A DNA stretch of 36,489 nucleotides, taken from the NCBI GenBank assembly GCA_023701365.1, contig JAMPXD010000011.1, forward strand, positions 1 through 36,489, written 5' to 3'. The notes under the pieces were generated by a model, which had not been told where the DNA came from, ran no database searches, and worked only from the letters and a program-made list of their open reading frames with translations. This document shows, piece by piece, positions 16,409 to 24,426 of the stretch. A program made the translations under genes and the position numbers. Each line of letters begins with the position of its first letter. Position 1 is the stretch's first letter. The DNA comes from Geobacteraceae bacterium (GTDB taxonomy: Bacteria; Desulfobacterota; Desulfuromonadia; Geobacterales; Geobacteraceae).

Positions 16409-17671
16409 ATGCACGTTCTCTTTCTTACCCATTACTTCCCGCCTGAAGTCAACGCCCCCGCTTCCCGCACGTTCGAGAATGCGCGACAGTGGGTCAGGGC
16501 CGGCCACCAGGTGACCGTGGTTACCTGCAGCCCCAACCATCCCAACGGCCTTCTCTATCCCGGCTTTCGCAACCGCTGGGTGCAGTGGGAGGAGCAGGAC
16601 GGCATCAGGGTGCTGCGGGTCAAGACTTATCTCAGTGCCAACAAGGGTTTTGCCGGAAGAATCCTCAATTATCTTTCGTACATGGTTTCAGCCACCCTCT
16701 TTTCATCTCTCGTGCACGGGGTTGACGTGGTGATTTCAACTTCGCCCCAGTTCTTCTGCGGTCTTGCCGGCTATTTCGTCTCACGTCTCAAGAGAACCCC
16801 GTGGATACTGGAAATCCGCGATCTCTGGCCGGAATCGATCATAGCCGTGGGGGCGATCCGGAACGCGGAGGTGATAAAGCTGCTGGAGGGGCTCGAAACC
16901 TTCATGTACCGCCGGGCCGACAGGTTGGTGGCGCTGACCCGGGCCTTCAAACGGCACATTGCCGGCCGTGGCGTTGCGCCGGAGCGCATCGCGGTGATAA
17001 CGAACGGTGCTGACCTGGAGCAGTTCGCACCCCGTGCCCGTGACAACGGATTCCGAATGGAGCACGGCCTGGCGGAGCGGTTCGTGGCGTCCTACATGGG
17101 CACCCACGGCATGGCTCACGGTCTCGACACCATCTTTGCTGCTGCGGAGCTGCTGCGGGACCACGAGCGGGTCGTTTTTCTCCTCGCAGGTGACGGGGCA
17201 GAGCGGGAGCGCCTCCTGAAGCGGAAGGAGGAGCTGGGGTTGGCGAATGTTCTCATGCTTCCCCTGCAGCCCAAGGAGCGGATGCCGGAGATCATCGCCG
17301 CCTCCGACGCCTGCATGGTGCTCCTGAAGAAGACCGAGCTCTTCAAGACGGTCATTCCGTCGAAGCTCTTCGAGGCGATGGCAATGAAACGGCCGATTAT
17401 CCTCGGTGTGGAAGGAGAGAGCAGGGAAATCGTCGAACAGGGGAAGTGCGGACTCTGCATCGAGCCGGAGAACGCCCGGGCCCTTGCCGATGCAATCCTC
17501 CGTCTCGACCGCGATGAAAATCTCTCCGCGCAGCTGGGAGAGAACGGCAGACGCTTCGTGGAGGCGGAGTTCGACCGGAAGACCCTTGCCCACCGTTACC
17601 TCAACGCCATCCGTCGCGTGGTTCCGGAAAAGCCCTCACCAATTGCAGTTCTTGGAAAGGAAGCGAGATGA
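16409..17671 (+). CDS. WbuB-like GT4 glycosyltransferase
   Basis: This 420-residue GT4 enzyme of the WbuB type starts with VLFLTHYFPPEVNAPASR and continues with VTVVTCSPNHPNG, the usual WbuB N-terminus. WILEIRDLWPESI is the acceptor-domain signature, VASYMGTHGMAHGLD opens the donor domain, and E-x7-type residues lie in KTELFKTVIPSKLFEAMAM. WbuB-type enzymes transfer a deoxy- or acetamido-sugar to the lipid-linked intermediate. AGGAGG eight bases before ATG 16409 is the best ribosome site in the window. The stop overlaps the next gene as ATGA. Confidence 0.93.
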   Translation: MHVLFLTHYFPPEVNAPASRTFENARQWVRAGHQVTVVTCSPNHPNGLLYPGFRNRWVQWEEQDGIRVLRVKTYLSANKGFAGRILNYLSYMVSATLFSSLVHGVDVVISTSPQFFCGLAGYFVSRLKRTPWILEIRDLWPESIIAVGAIRNAEVIKLLEGLETFMYRRADRLVALTRAFKRHIAGRGVAPERIAVITNGADLEQFAPRARDNGFRMEHGLAERFVASYMGTHGMAHGLDTIFAAAELLRDHERVVFLLAGDGAERERLLKRKEELGLANVLMLPLQPKERMPEIIAASDACMVLLKKTELFKTVIPSKLFEAMAMKRPIILGVEGESREIVEQGKCGLCIEPENARALADAILRLDRDENLSAQLGENGRRFVEAEFDRKTLAHRYLNAIRRVVPEKPSPIAVLGKEAR

Positions 17672-18747
17672 AGACGCTGCTGGTTGCCGGGGCACGCCCC
17701 AATTTCATGAAGATTGCCCCTCTCTACCGGGAGTCCCTGAAGCATCAGGGTGTCGAGTGCGCTATCGTCCACACCGGTCAGCACTATGACCACGAGATGT
17801 CGCAAACCTTTTTCGATGAGCTGGACATTCCGGTGCCGGCCTTCCATCTGGAGGCTGGCCCAGGTTCCCACGGAGTGCAGACTGCGAAGATCATGGTGGC
17901 TTTCGAGGAAGTCTGCCGGAAGGAGCGGCCCGACCTGGTGATGGTGGTAGGGGATGTGAATTCCACGTTGGCATGCAGCATTGTAGCAAAAAAGCTGCAG
18001 ATCTCCGTCGCCCACGTTGAGGCAGGGCTGCGCAGCTTCGATCTCTCGATGCCGGAGGAGATCAACCGGATGGTGACTGATGCCATTTCGGACTATTTTT
18101 TTGTTACCGAAGAGAGCGGTGCGGATAATCTCCGCCGCGAAGGAAAACCTGCAGAACGAATTCACACCGTCGGGCATGTTATGGTCGATAACCTTTTCTA
18201 TCAGGTCCGACGGCTTGATAGAAACGAGGCCAGGGAATTCGCCAGCTATCCGTTCAAGGAGAAAGCCGGCAGGTATCTCTTCCTGACTCTGCACCGTCCA
18301 GCCAACGTCGACAACCGGGATACCCTTGCTCAAATTGCCGATGCGGTCAACGAGCTGGCCCGGGAACGGACGGTCTTTTTCCCTGTTCATCCCCGAACCC
18401 GCGGCAAGCTGGCAGAGTTCGGCATCCGGATGGCTGATCAGGTGCATCTCCTCCCCCCGCTCGGGTTTAAGGAGTCGCTCTTTCTATGGATGGATGCTGA
18501 GGCAGTCCTGACCGACAGTGGCGGACTCCAGGAGGAGACTACGGCATTGGGGGTCCCATGCGTAACAATCCGGGACAACACTGAACGGCCTGTCACCGTG
18601 GAGCTGGGAACAAATGTCCTTGCCGGTACGACGAAGGAGACGATTCTGACTGCCTATCGGAACAGCCTCGCCAAGCGCGAGCTTGCGACGATCCCCCCCC
18701 TCTGGGATGGTCGGGCGTCCGAACGGATCTGGAGAGCATTAACATAA
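17668..18747 (+). CDS. wecB: UDP-N-acetylglucosamine 2-epimerase (non-hydrolysing)
   Basis: This 359-residue enzyme interconverts UDP-GlcNAc and UDP-ManNAc, the first committed step to ManNAc- and ManNAcA-containing polymers. Family motifs run the whole length: GARPNFMKIAPL at the N-terminus, HTGQHYDHEMSQ, VEAGLRSFDLSMPEE with conserved Glu and Arg, TLHRPANVDN, PVHPRT, and TDSGGLQEETTALGVPC with the nucleotide-binding Ser-Gly-Gly, then RDNTERPVTVELGTN. Length is normal for WecB. It overlaps the upstream stop by four bases. An eight-C tract (18693-18700) near the end is intact. Its product could feed the dehydrogenase at 1615 and the WecG-type transferase at 569. Confidence 0.96.
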   Translation: MKTLLVAGARPNFMKIAPLYRESLKHQGVECAIVHTGQHYDHEMSQTFFDELDIPVPAFHLEAGPGSHGVQTAKIMVAFEEVCRKERPDLVMVVGDVNSTLACSIVAKKLQISVAHVEAGLRSFDLSMPEEINRMVTDAISDYFFVTEESGADNLRREGKPAERIHTVGHVMVDNLFYQVRRLDRNEAREFASYPFKEKAGRYLFLTLHRPANVDNRDTLAQIADAVNELARERTVFFPVHPRTRGKLAEFGIRMADQVHLLPPLGFKESLFLWMDAEAVLTDSGGLQEETTALGVPCVTIRDNTERPVTVELGTNVLAGTTKETILTAYRNSLAKRELATIPPLWDGRASERIWRALT

Positions 18748-18762
18748 AGGAGAGTTCTTCAA

Positions 18763-20367
18763 GTGGCTCAATACGTTTCATCGGAAATGAACGGAAACAT
18801 TGCGCGGCAAGGGAGAGGCCGCCTGCCGGCCTTGATCTGTGCGGTGAGTTCCCTGGTCCTCTTCATGCTGCTTTTTTATCCTGCCTACAGGGTGTTGTGG
18901 AGCAGCTGGCAGCGGGAGGACAATAATTACTGCTACTTTGTGCCGCTGATCGTCCTTTATCTGCTTTGGGAAAAACGGGCAGCGCTGCAGTCTGTTCCGG
19001 CGGTATCTTCCTGGGCCGGATTTGCACCGCTGCTGCTCGGCATAGCCTTCTACTGGCTGGGAGAATTGGGCGGCGAGTTCTATACCATCTACCTGGGTTC
19101 CTGGTTCGTGCTGACCGGCTTCGTCTGGATATGTCTGGGATGGCACAAGCTGAAAATCGCCGCATTCCCGCTGCTCTTTCTGATCACCATGTTCCCTTTC
19201 CCCAGATTCATCAACAATAATCTTACCCTCCAGCTCAAGCTGCTCTCGTCAAAGATGGGGGTTGCGATGATGCATTGGTACGGACTGGCCGCTTACCGGG
19301 AGGGGAACGTCATCGACCTGGGATTCACCAGGCTCCAGGTGGTGGACGCCTGCAGCGGCCTTCGCTATTTTTTCCCGCTGATCGTGCTGAGTATCCTGCT
19401 GGCTTACTACTTCAGGGCGCCGTTATGGAAAAAGGTCGTGCTAGTCCTTTCCGCCGTCGCTGTCTCCGTGATTACCAATGGCATGCGCATCGCTTCCGTC
19501 GGCATCCTTTACCAGTTCTGGGGACCGGCGGTTGCGGAAGGGTTCTTCCACGACTTCTCCGGCTGGTTCATCTTCATGTTCAGTCTCGGCCTGCTTCTTC
19601 TCGAAATGTGGCTGCTGAAAAGGCTGTTCCCCGCGCTACCTGAGGTGGCGAAAGTGCATGATGCCCCGGCAGATTGGGGAGCCTCTGCACGAGATGGCAA
19701 AGTAGCGGTCATTTCGGTCGTTCCCCGCTTCCTCGCCGCCGTGGCCGTTCTCGGGGCAACCCTGGCCCTGGCCCATGGGGTGGAGTTCCGGGAGAAGGTC
19801 CCGATCAAGAAGTCGTTCGCGCAATTTCCCGAGAAGGTGGGGGAGTGGACCGGCATCCGGCGAGAGATGGAGCAGCTGTTCCGGGACGCGCTCGAATTTT
19901 CCGACTACGTGATCATCGATTACCGGAACCGCGAAGGGAAGAACGTCAATTTCTACACGGCTTACTACGAGACCCAGCGCAAGGGGGGCTCCATCCATTC
20001 CCCCGCCTCCTGCCTGCCGGGAAGCGGCTGGGAGTTGAAGGAGTCGGGCAATGTGACCGTCCCTTCCGGCGACGGCCGGGGCGGGATCAGGGTGAGGCGC
20101 GCCTTCATGCAGATGGGGGGGAAAACGGACCTGGTCTATTACTGGTTTCCCCAGCGCGGACGGATCCTGACGGACATCTATGAAATGAAATTCTTCACCT
20201 TCTGGGATGCCCTGACACGACAGAGAACCGACGGAGCGCTGGTCCGGGTGATTACCCCGGTTTATCAGGACGAGGGGGTGGAGGCCGCCGAGGCGCGGCT
20301 CCAGGCGTTCACGCGGCAGATCGTCCCGGTACTGGATGCATGCCTGCCGGGTAAAGAGAGCATATGA
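18763..20367 (+). CDS. Exosortase with C-terminal EpsI-like domain (possibly XrtD type)
   Basis: This 534-residue inner-membrane protein joins an exosortase to an EpsI-like domain. Residues about 20-305 are hydrophobic and carry the transpeptidase-like triad: Cys197 in VVDACSGLRYFF, Arg242 in TNGMRIASVG and His263 in EGFFHDFSGW. The periplasmic EpsI-like part (about 320-534, PF11984-type) includes VGEWTGIRREM and SPASCLPGSGWEL. Exosortases cleave C-terminal sorting signals of exported proteins and anchor them to the surface. The fused architecture recalls XrtD (VPLPA-CTERM type), but that subfamily call is from memory. The start is GTG 18763, with AAGGAGAG eight bases upstream. It overlaps the next gene by four bases. 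No sorting-signal substrate is in the window. Confidence 0.92.
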   Translation: MAQYVSSEMNGNIARQGRGRLPALICAVSSLVLFMLLFYPAYRVLWSSWQREDNNYCYFVPLIVLYLLWEKRAALQSVPAVSSWAGFAPLLLGIAFYWLGELGGEFYTIYLGSWFVLTGFVWICLGWHKLKIAAFPLLFLITMFPFPRFINNNLTLQLKLLSSKMGVAMMHWYGLAAYREGNVIDLGFTRLQVVDACSGLRYFFPLIVLSILLAYYFRAPLWKKVVLVLSAVAVSVITNGMRIASVGILYQFWGPAVAEGFFHDFSGWFIFMFSLGLLLLEMWLLKRLFPALPEVAKVHDAPADWGASARDGKVAVISVVPRFLAAVAVLGATLALAHGVEFREKVPIKKSFAQFPEKVGEWTGIRREMEQLFRDALEFSDYVIIDYRNREGKNVNFYTAYYETQRKGGSIHSPASCLPGSGWELKESGNVTVPSGDGRGGIRVRRAFMQMGGKTDLVYYWFPQRGRILTDIYEMKFFTFWDALTRQRTDGALVRVITPVYQDEGVEAAEARLQAFTRQIVPVLDACLPGKESI

Positions 20368-21992
20368 TCTTTCTGTTCACGCTTCTCATTTCAGTCTTGA
20401 TCACCATCGCCCTGATCCCGGTTTTCGGCAGGCTTGCGGTCTACGGCAATGTGCTGGACATGCCGAATGAACGGAAGGTTCATGCCCTGCCGATCCCGCG
20501 CATCGGCGGGGCCGCCATGGCGCTCGGGGCCTTCGTCCCGGTCGTTGCCTGCAATCTCGGCGACAGCCTGCTCCGCCCCTTTCTCGCGGGGGGAGCGGTG
20601 CTGGTCGGCTTCGGCCTGGCCGATGATTTCCGGGGACTGAGCCCGCGGGTCAAGTTCCTCGGCCAGTTCATCGCGGCCCTGATCGTCGTCCTCTCAGGCG
20701 GGGTGGTGATCCGCAGCCTCGGCGGGCTGCTGCCGGACAATACCCTCCTCCCCACATGGTTCGCGGTGCCGTTCACCATAATCGCCATCATGGGGGTCAC
20801 CAACGCCATCAACCTCAGCGACGGGCTGGACGGGCTGGCCGGGGGGATTTCGCTGCTCTCCTTCTGCTGCATCGCCTACCTCGCCTACCTGGAGGGGGAC
20901 CACGCCATCGGCCTGGCCGCCCTCGGTTTCATCGGCGCGATCTTCGGGTTTCTCCGCTTCAACACCCACCCGGCCACGATCTTCATGGGGGATACGGGGA
21001 GCCAACTGCTCGGCTTCTCCGTGGTCACCCTGGCCCTCGCCCTGACCCAGCGGAACAGCGCCCTGAGCCCGCTCCTCCCCCTGGTGCTGCTCGGCTTCCC
21101 GGTCCTCGACACCCTGACCGTGATGATCACCCGGATCGTCCAGGGACGCTCCCCCTTTGCCGCGGACAAGAATCACTTTCACCATGTCCTGCTGGAACTC
21201 GGGCTGCGCCACCCGGAGTCGGTCCTGGTCATCTACCTGATCCAGACCGTCCTGGTCCTCTCCGCCGTCTCGTTCCGGTTCCATTCCGACTGGCTCCTGC
21301 TCGGGGGATACCTGCTGTTCTCCGCCGCCGTCATCTCCTTCTTCGCCTGGGCCCGCCGGAGCGGCTGGCGGGTGAAGCGGTTCGACCTCCTCGACATCGT
21401 CATCGCCGGCAACCTGAGGAAGCTGCGGGACAGCGGCTGCATCTACCGCATCCTGCTGAGGGGGTTCGCGGTCGGGGTGCCGCTCTTGCTGCTGGTCGCC
21501 TGCTTTCTCCCCGCAGAGGTCCCGGGCTACGTGACCTGGGGAGCAGTTTCGCTTGCCGCCGTCATCGCCATCGCCTGGTTTGTCGGCAGGAAGAGTCTCT
21601 GCATCGTGTTGCGGCCGGCCCTCTACCTGCTGATCCCGTTTGCCGTCTATCTGGGGGATGCCTCGGTCCCCCCCTGGCCGGAACTGCCATGGACACGGGT
21701 CTACAATGCCCTGTTCGGGGTGTTCGCCCTGGGCATCATCCTCATTTCCAAGTTTTCCCGGAGAAAAAGGGGGTTCAGGAGCACCCCGCTCGACTTCCTG
21801 GTCCTGCTGATCGTCGCGGTCATTCCCAACCTGCCGCTGATGCAGCTCCAGGATTTCCACCTGGGGCTGGTTGCCGCGAAGGTCATCATGCTCTATTTCA
21901 GCTACGAGCTGCTGCTCGCCGAGCTGGGGGGAAGATTCGACAGGATCGCCGGGGCGACGGTGGTGTCGCTGCTGGTCCTGGGAACGCGGTAA
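20364..21992 (+). CDS. WecA/MraY-like priming glycosyl-1-phosphate transferase with extra membrane domain
   Basis: This 542-residue polytopic protein would transfer a HexNAc-1-phosphate from its UDP donor to undecaprenyl phosphate, starting repeat-unit synthesis. The first 340 residues have all PNPT-superfamily motifs: PIPRIGG, GLADDFRGLSPRVKFL with the Asp-Asp pair, NAINLSDGLDGLAGG, FMGDTGSQLLG, and DKNHFHHVLLELGL, the cytosolic His motif. WecA-like proteins usually end near 350-370 residues. Here a further 190 residues add about five or six hydrophobic segments of unknown function. The start overlaps the exosortase stop as ATGA. An AT-rich repeat separates it from the next gene. Confidence 0.92.
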   Translation: MIFLFTLLISVLITIALIPVFGRLAVYGNVLDMPNERKVHALPIPRIGGAAMALGAFVPVVACNLGDSLLRPFLAGGAVLVGFGLADDFRGLSPRVKFLGQFIAALIVVLSGGVVIRSLGGLLPDNTLLPTWFAVPFTIIAIMGVTNAINLSDGLDGLAGGISLLSFCCIAYLAYLEGDHAIGLAALGFIGAIFGFLRFNTHPATIFMGDTGSQLLGFSVVTLALALTQRNSALSPLLPLVLLGFPVLDTLTVMITRIVQGRSPFAADKNHFHHVLLELGLRHPESVLVIYLIQTVLVLSAVSFRFHSDWLLLGGYLLFSAAVISFFAWARRSGWRVKRFDLLDIVIAGNLRKLRDSGCIYRILLRGFAVGVPLLLLVACFLPAEVPGYVTWGAVSLAAVIAIAWFVGRKSLCIVLRPALYLLIPFAVYLGDASVPPWPELPWTRVYNALFGVFALGIILISKFSRRKRGFRSTPLDFLVLLIVAVIPNLPLMQLQDFHLGLVAAKVIMLYFSYELLLAELGGRFDRIAGATVVSLLVLGTR

Positions 21993-21995
21993 GCA

Positions 21996-22069
21996 GTTTT
22001 GAGTTTCGAGTTCAAAGTTTCATGTTAAGAACCATAAACTCAAAACTCAAAACTCGAAACTCGAAACTC
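21996..22069. repeat. GAGTTTCGAGTT-type inverted and tandem repeat
   Basis: GAGTTTCGAGTT (22001-22012) is answered by AACTCGAAACTC at 22051-22062 and again, overlapping, at 22058-22069. The right arm is a short tandem series of AACTCAAA/AACTCGAAA units. The structure could form a long imperfect hairpin between the priming transferase and PrsT, acting as an mRNA stabiliser or attenuator, or it may be a dispersed repeat element. Confidence 0.75.
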
Positions 22070-22090
22070 TTACGTTTAACGGAGGTTAAC

Positions 22091-24286
22091 ATGTTCAACA
22101 GCAAACATTCACTCAGGTGGCTGGTCGCCTGTTCCTGCACCGCCCTCGTTCTCGGCTGCAGCGGCCCGGACGCGAAGAAGGCGAAGTTCTTCGGCAAGGG
22201 GAAGGAGCTCTATGACAAGGGGGATTACGTCAAGGCCGCCCTGGAGTTCAAGAACGCCATCCAGATCGACCCCAAGTTTGCCGACGCCTATTACATGGTG
22301 GGGCTGGTCGAGGTGAAGAAGGGGAGCTTCCAGCAGGCCTTCGCCAGCTTCACCAAGGCAGCGGAGCTCGACCCGGCACACCTGAAGGCGCAGAACGAGC
22401 TCGGCAGGCTTTTCCTGATGGCGCAGGAGCCCGCCAAGGCGATGGAGAAGGCCGAGCTGATCCTCGCGCGGGAGCCGAAGAGCGAAGACGGCCTGCTCCT
22501 CAAGGGGGCCGCCCTGGTGGCGAGCAAGGAGACGGCGAAGGCCCGCGCCTACCTGGAAGGGGTGGTCGGCCAGGGGGTCAGGAAGGCCGATGGCTATCTA
22601 CTGCTGGCGGCCATCTACCAGCACGACAAGGATATCCTGAGGACTGAGGGGATACTGCGCCAGGGGATCGCGGCCAACCCGGAATCGACGGCACTGCACC
22701 TCTCCCTCGCCGGCATCCATGCGCGGGGGGGGAGGGTCGACGCTGCCGCGGAGCTCATGCGGCGGGTGATCGAGCTGGAGCCGGGGAACACGGCGCACCG
22801 GCTCTCCCTGGCTGGCCTCTACTGGGGCGCCGGCAAGGAGGGCGACGCGGTCAGGACGCTGAAGGAGATCCTTGCCGCTGACGCGCGGAACGAGGAGAAG
22901 CGGATCGGGGTGGCCGGCTTCTACGCGGCGCGGAACCGGGCCGGCGAGGCGGAGCGCGAATTCCGGGAGGGGATCGCCCTCCTCCCGGAAAGCATCAGGC
23001 TCCGGCTGGCCCTGGGGGAGCTCTACCTGAACACGAACAGGGGCGATGCGGGGATCGCGGCCCTGAAGGAGTGCCTGGGTCTCGGCAGGCAGGAGAAGGA
23101 CCCCGACCTGATCCTGGCGAAGAACACACTGGCGCAGGTGCACCAGTCGAGGCAGGAACTCGAAGAGGCCGGCAGGTATGCTGATGAGGTGCTGAAGGCG
23201 AGCCCGAAGAATGTCGAGGCCCAGTTCACCAAGGGGAGCATCCATCTGCTGAAAGGTGACGGCGCCAATGCGGTCGCCGCGTTCCGCGCCGTGATCGCCG
23301 ACAACCCCGATTCTCCGGTCGGCTACTTGAGGCTTGCCGAGGCGCACCTGCTGAACAGGGAGGCCAACCTGGCGAACGAGGCCCTGCAGAAGGCCATCAG
23401 GCTCGATCCCGATTCCCGCGAGACCCGGCGGATCGCGGCCCGGATCCATGCGGGGCAGAAGGAGCTCCGCAAGGCCGGGGAGCAGCTGGCAAAGCTGATC
23501 GCGGAAAACCCGAATGATCTGGAGTCGCGGGCCGATCTCGGGGACATCCTCCTCGCGGAAAGGAACTTCAAGGGGGCGCAGGCCCAGTACGCGGAGCTCA
23601 AGAAGCGGGCGCCGCAGCTGCCGGCAGGCTACGTCAAGTTCAGCGGGCTCTATCTGGCGCAGGGGAAAGCCGACCGGGCGATCACGGAAATGGAGCAGGC
23701 GGTGCGCCTGAACCAGAAGTCCGACGTCTTTCTTTCGACCCTTGTCGGCCTCTATCTCAGCCAGAAGCAGTACGGCAAGGCGGCTCTCCTCTGCGAAGGG
23801 CGGATCGGCCGGAATTCCGGCGATGAGCTCGCCTACGACCTCCTTGCCCAGGTCCATGGCGCGCAGGGAAACTATCCGCAGGCGATCGAGAGCTACCGCA
23901 AGGCCCTCGGGATCAGGCCGGACAACTGGCTGGCCGCCAACAACCTGGCCTTTCTCCTGAGCGAAAGCGCTGCAACCGGGAAGGAGCTGGACGAAGCCCT
24001 TGCCCTGGCCAGGAAGGCCGAGGCAATCAGGCCCGAGGAGGTGACGGTCCTCGATACCCTGGGCTGGATCTACTGCAAGAAGGGGGATACCGGCAAGGCT
24101 ATTGACCTTCTGAGCCGTGCCCGGGCCAAGGCCCCCGAGGATCAGGTCGTCAACTATCATGCGGGAATGGCGCTCTACAAGGCGGGGCGGACCGCGGAGG
24201 CGAAGCAGCACCTGGCGAAAGCGGTTGCCGGGGCGAAGGAGTTTGCGGGGAAGGAAGAGGCGCGGAAGATGCTGGCGAAGATTTGA
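22091..24286 (+). CDS. prsT: PrsT-type TPR-repeat lipoprotein
   Basis: This 731-residue lipoprotein is made mostly of tetratricopeptide repeats and matches the PrsT family of PEP-CTERM/exosortase loci. The signal peptide ends in the lipobox LVLGC, with Cys23 lipidated. TPR units follow from about residue 30 to the end, for example AALEFKNAIQIDPKFADAYY and YRKALGIRPDNWLAANNLAF. GGAGG five bases before ATG 22091 fixes the start; the frame is open upstream to 20756 only as a shadow of the priming-transferase gene. PrsT is thought to act as a periplasmic scaffold for polysaccharide export or sorting, but its molecular role is not established. It sits between the two exosortase-like genes. Confidence 0.92.
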   Translation: MFNSKHSLRWLVACSCTALVLGCSGPDAKKAKFFGKGKELYDKGDYVKAALEFKNAIQIDPKFADAYYMVGLVEVKKGSFQQAFASFTKAAELDPAHLKAQNELGRLFLMAQEPAKAMEKAELILAREPKSEDGLLLKGAALVASKETAKARAYLEGVVGQGVRKADGYLLLAAIYQHDKDILRTEGILRQGIAANPESTALHLSLAGIHARGGRVDAAAELMRRVIELEPGNTAHRLSLAGLYWGAGKEGDAVRTLKEILAADARNEEKRIGVAGFYAARNRAGEAEREFREGIALLPESIRLRLALGELYLNTNRGDAGIAALKECLGLGRQEKDPDLILAKNTLAQVHQSRQELEEAGRYADEVLKASPKNVEAQFTKGSIHLLKGDGANAVAAFRAVIADNPDSPVGYLRLAEAHLLNREANLANEALQKAIRLDPDSRETRRIAARIHAGQKELRKAGEQLAKLIAENPNDLESRADLGDILLAERNFKGAQAQYAELKKRAPQLPAGYVKFSGLYLAQGKADRAITEMEQAVRLNQKSDVFLSTLVGLYLSQKQYGKAALLCEGRIGRNSGDELAYDLLAQVHGAQGNYPQAIESYRKALGIRPDNWLAANNLAFLLSESAATGKELDEALALARKAEAIRPEEVTVLDTLGWIYCKKGDTGKAIDLLSRARAKAPEDQVVNYHAGMALYKAGRTAEAKQHLAKAVAGAKEFAGKEEARKMLAKI

Positions 24287-24299
24287 TGGGTTTCTCATG

Positions 24300-24370
24300 A
24301 CCCCACCCAGCCTCCCCTTAACTTAAGGGGAAGAGGATTGTATCCCCCCTCTTAAGTTAAGAGGGGGCCA
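24300..24370. repeat. Twin intergenic palindromes after prsT
   Basis: Two perfect odd-length palindromes lie in the gap after prsT: CCCCTTAACTTAAGGGG (24314-24330) and a 23-base one at 24345-24367 with core TCTTAAGTTAAGA. They can pair with themselves or with each other. The flanking CCCCACCCAGCCT matches the motif next to the palindromes at 31521 and 33794, so these are members of one dispersed family. They may also reduce read-through to the next gene. Confidence 0.7.
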
Positions 24371-24426
24371 GGGGGAGTTCTGATTTAGCAAGTGCTGAAT
24401 AGTTACCCCTAAGGTTCTGAAACGCC

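Noticed and set aside
20756-22090. Long open frame running into prsT, giving a 1176-residue protein
   Set aside because: The first 445 codons are an Arg/Pro-rich out-of-frame reading of the priming transferase. A strong ribosome site and a lipoprotein signal peptide start at 22091.
22598-24298. 566-residue open frame antisense to prsT
   Set aside because: It is a GC-skew shadow of the TPR gene, with no ribosome site and Leu/Arg/Pro-rich composition.
24300-24370. CRISPR-like array
   Set aside because: Only two related palindromes of different length, with no spacers of constant size. No cas genes in the window.
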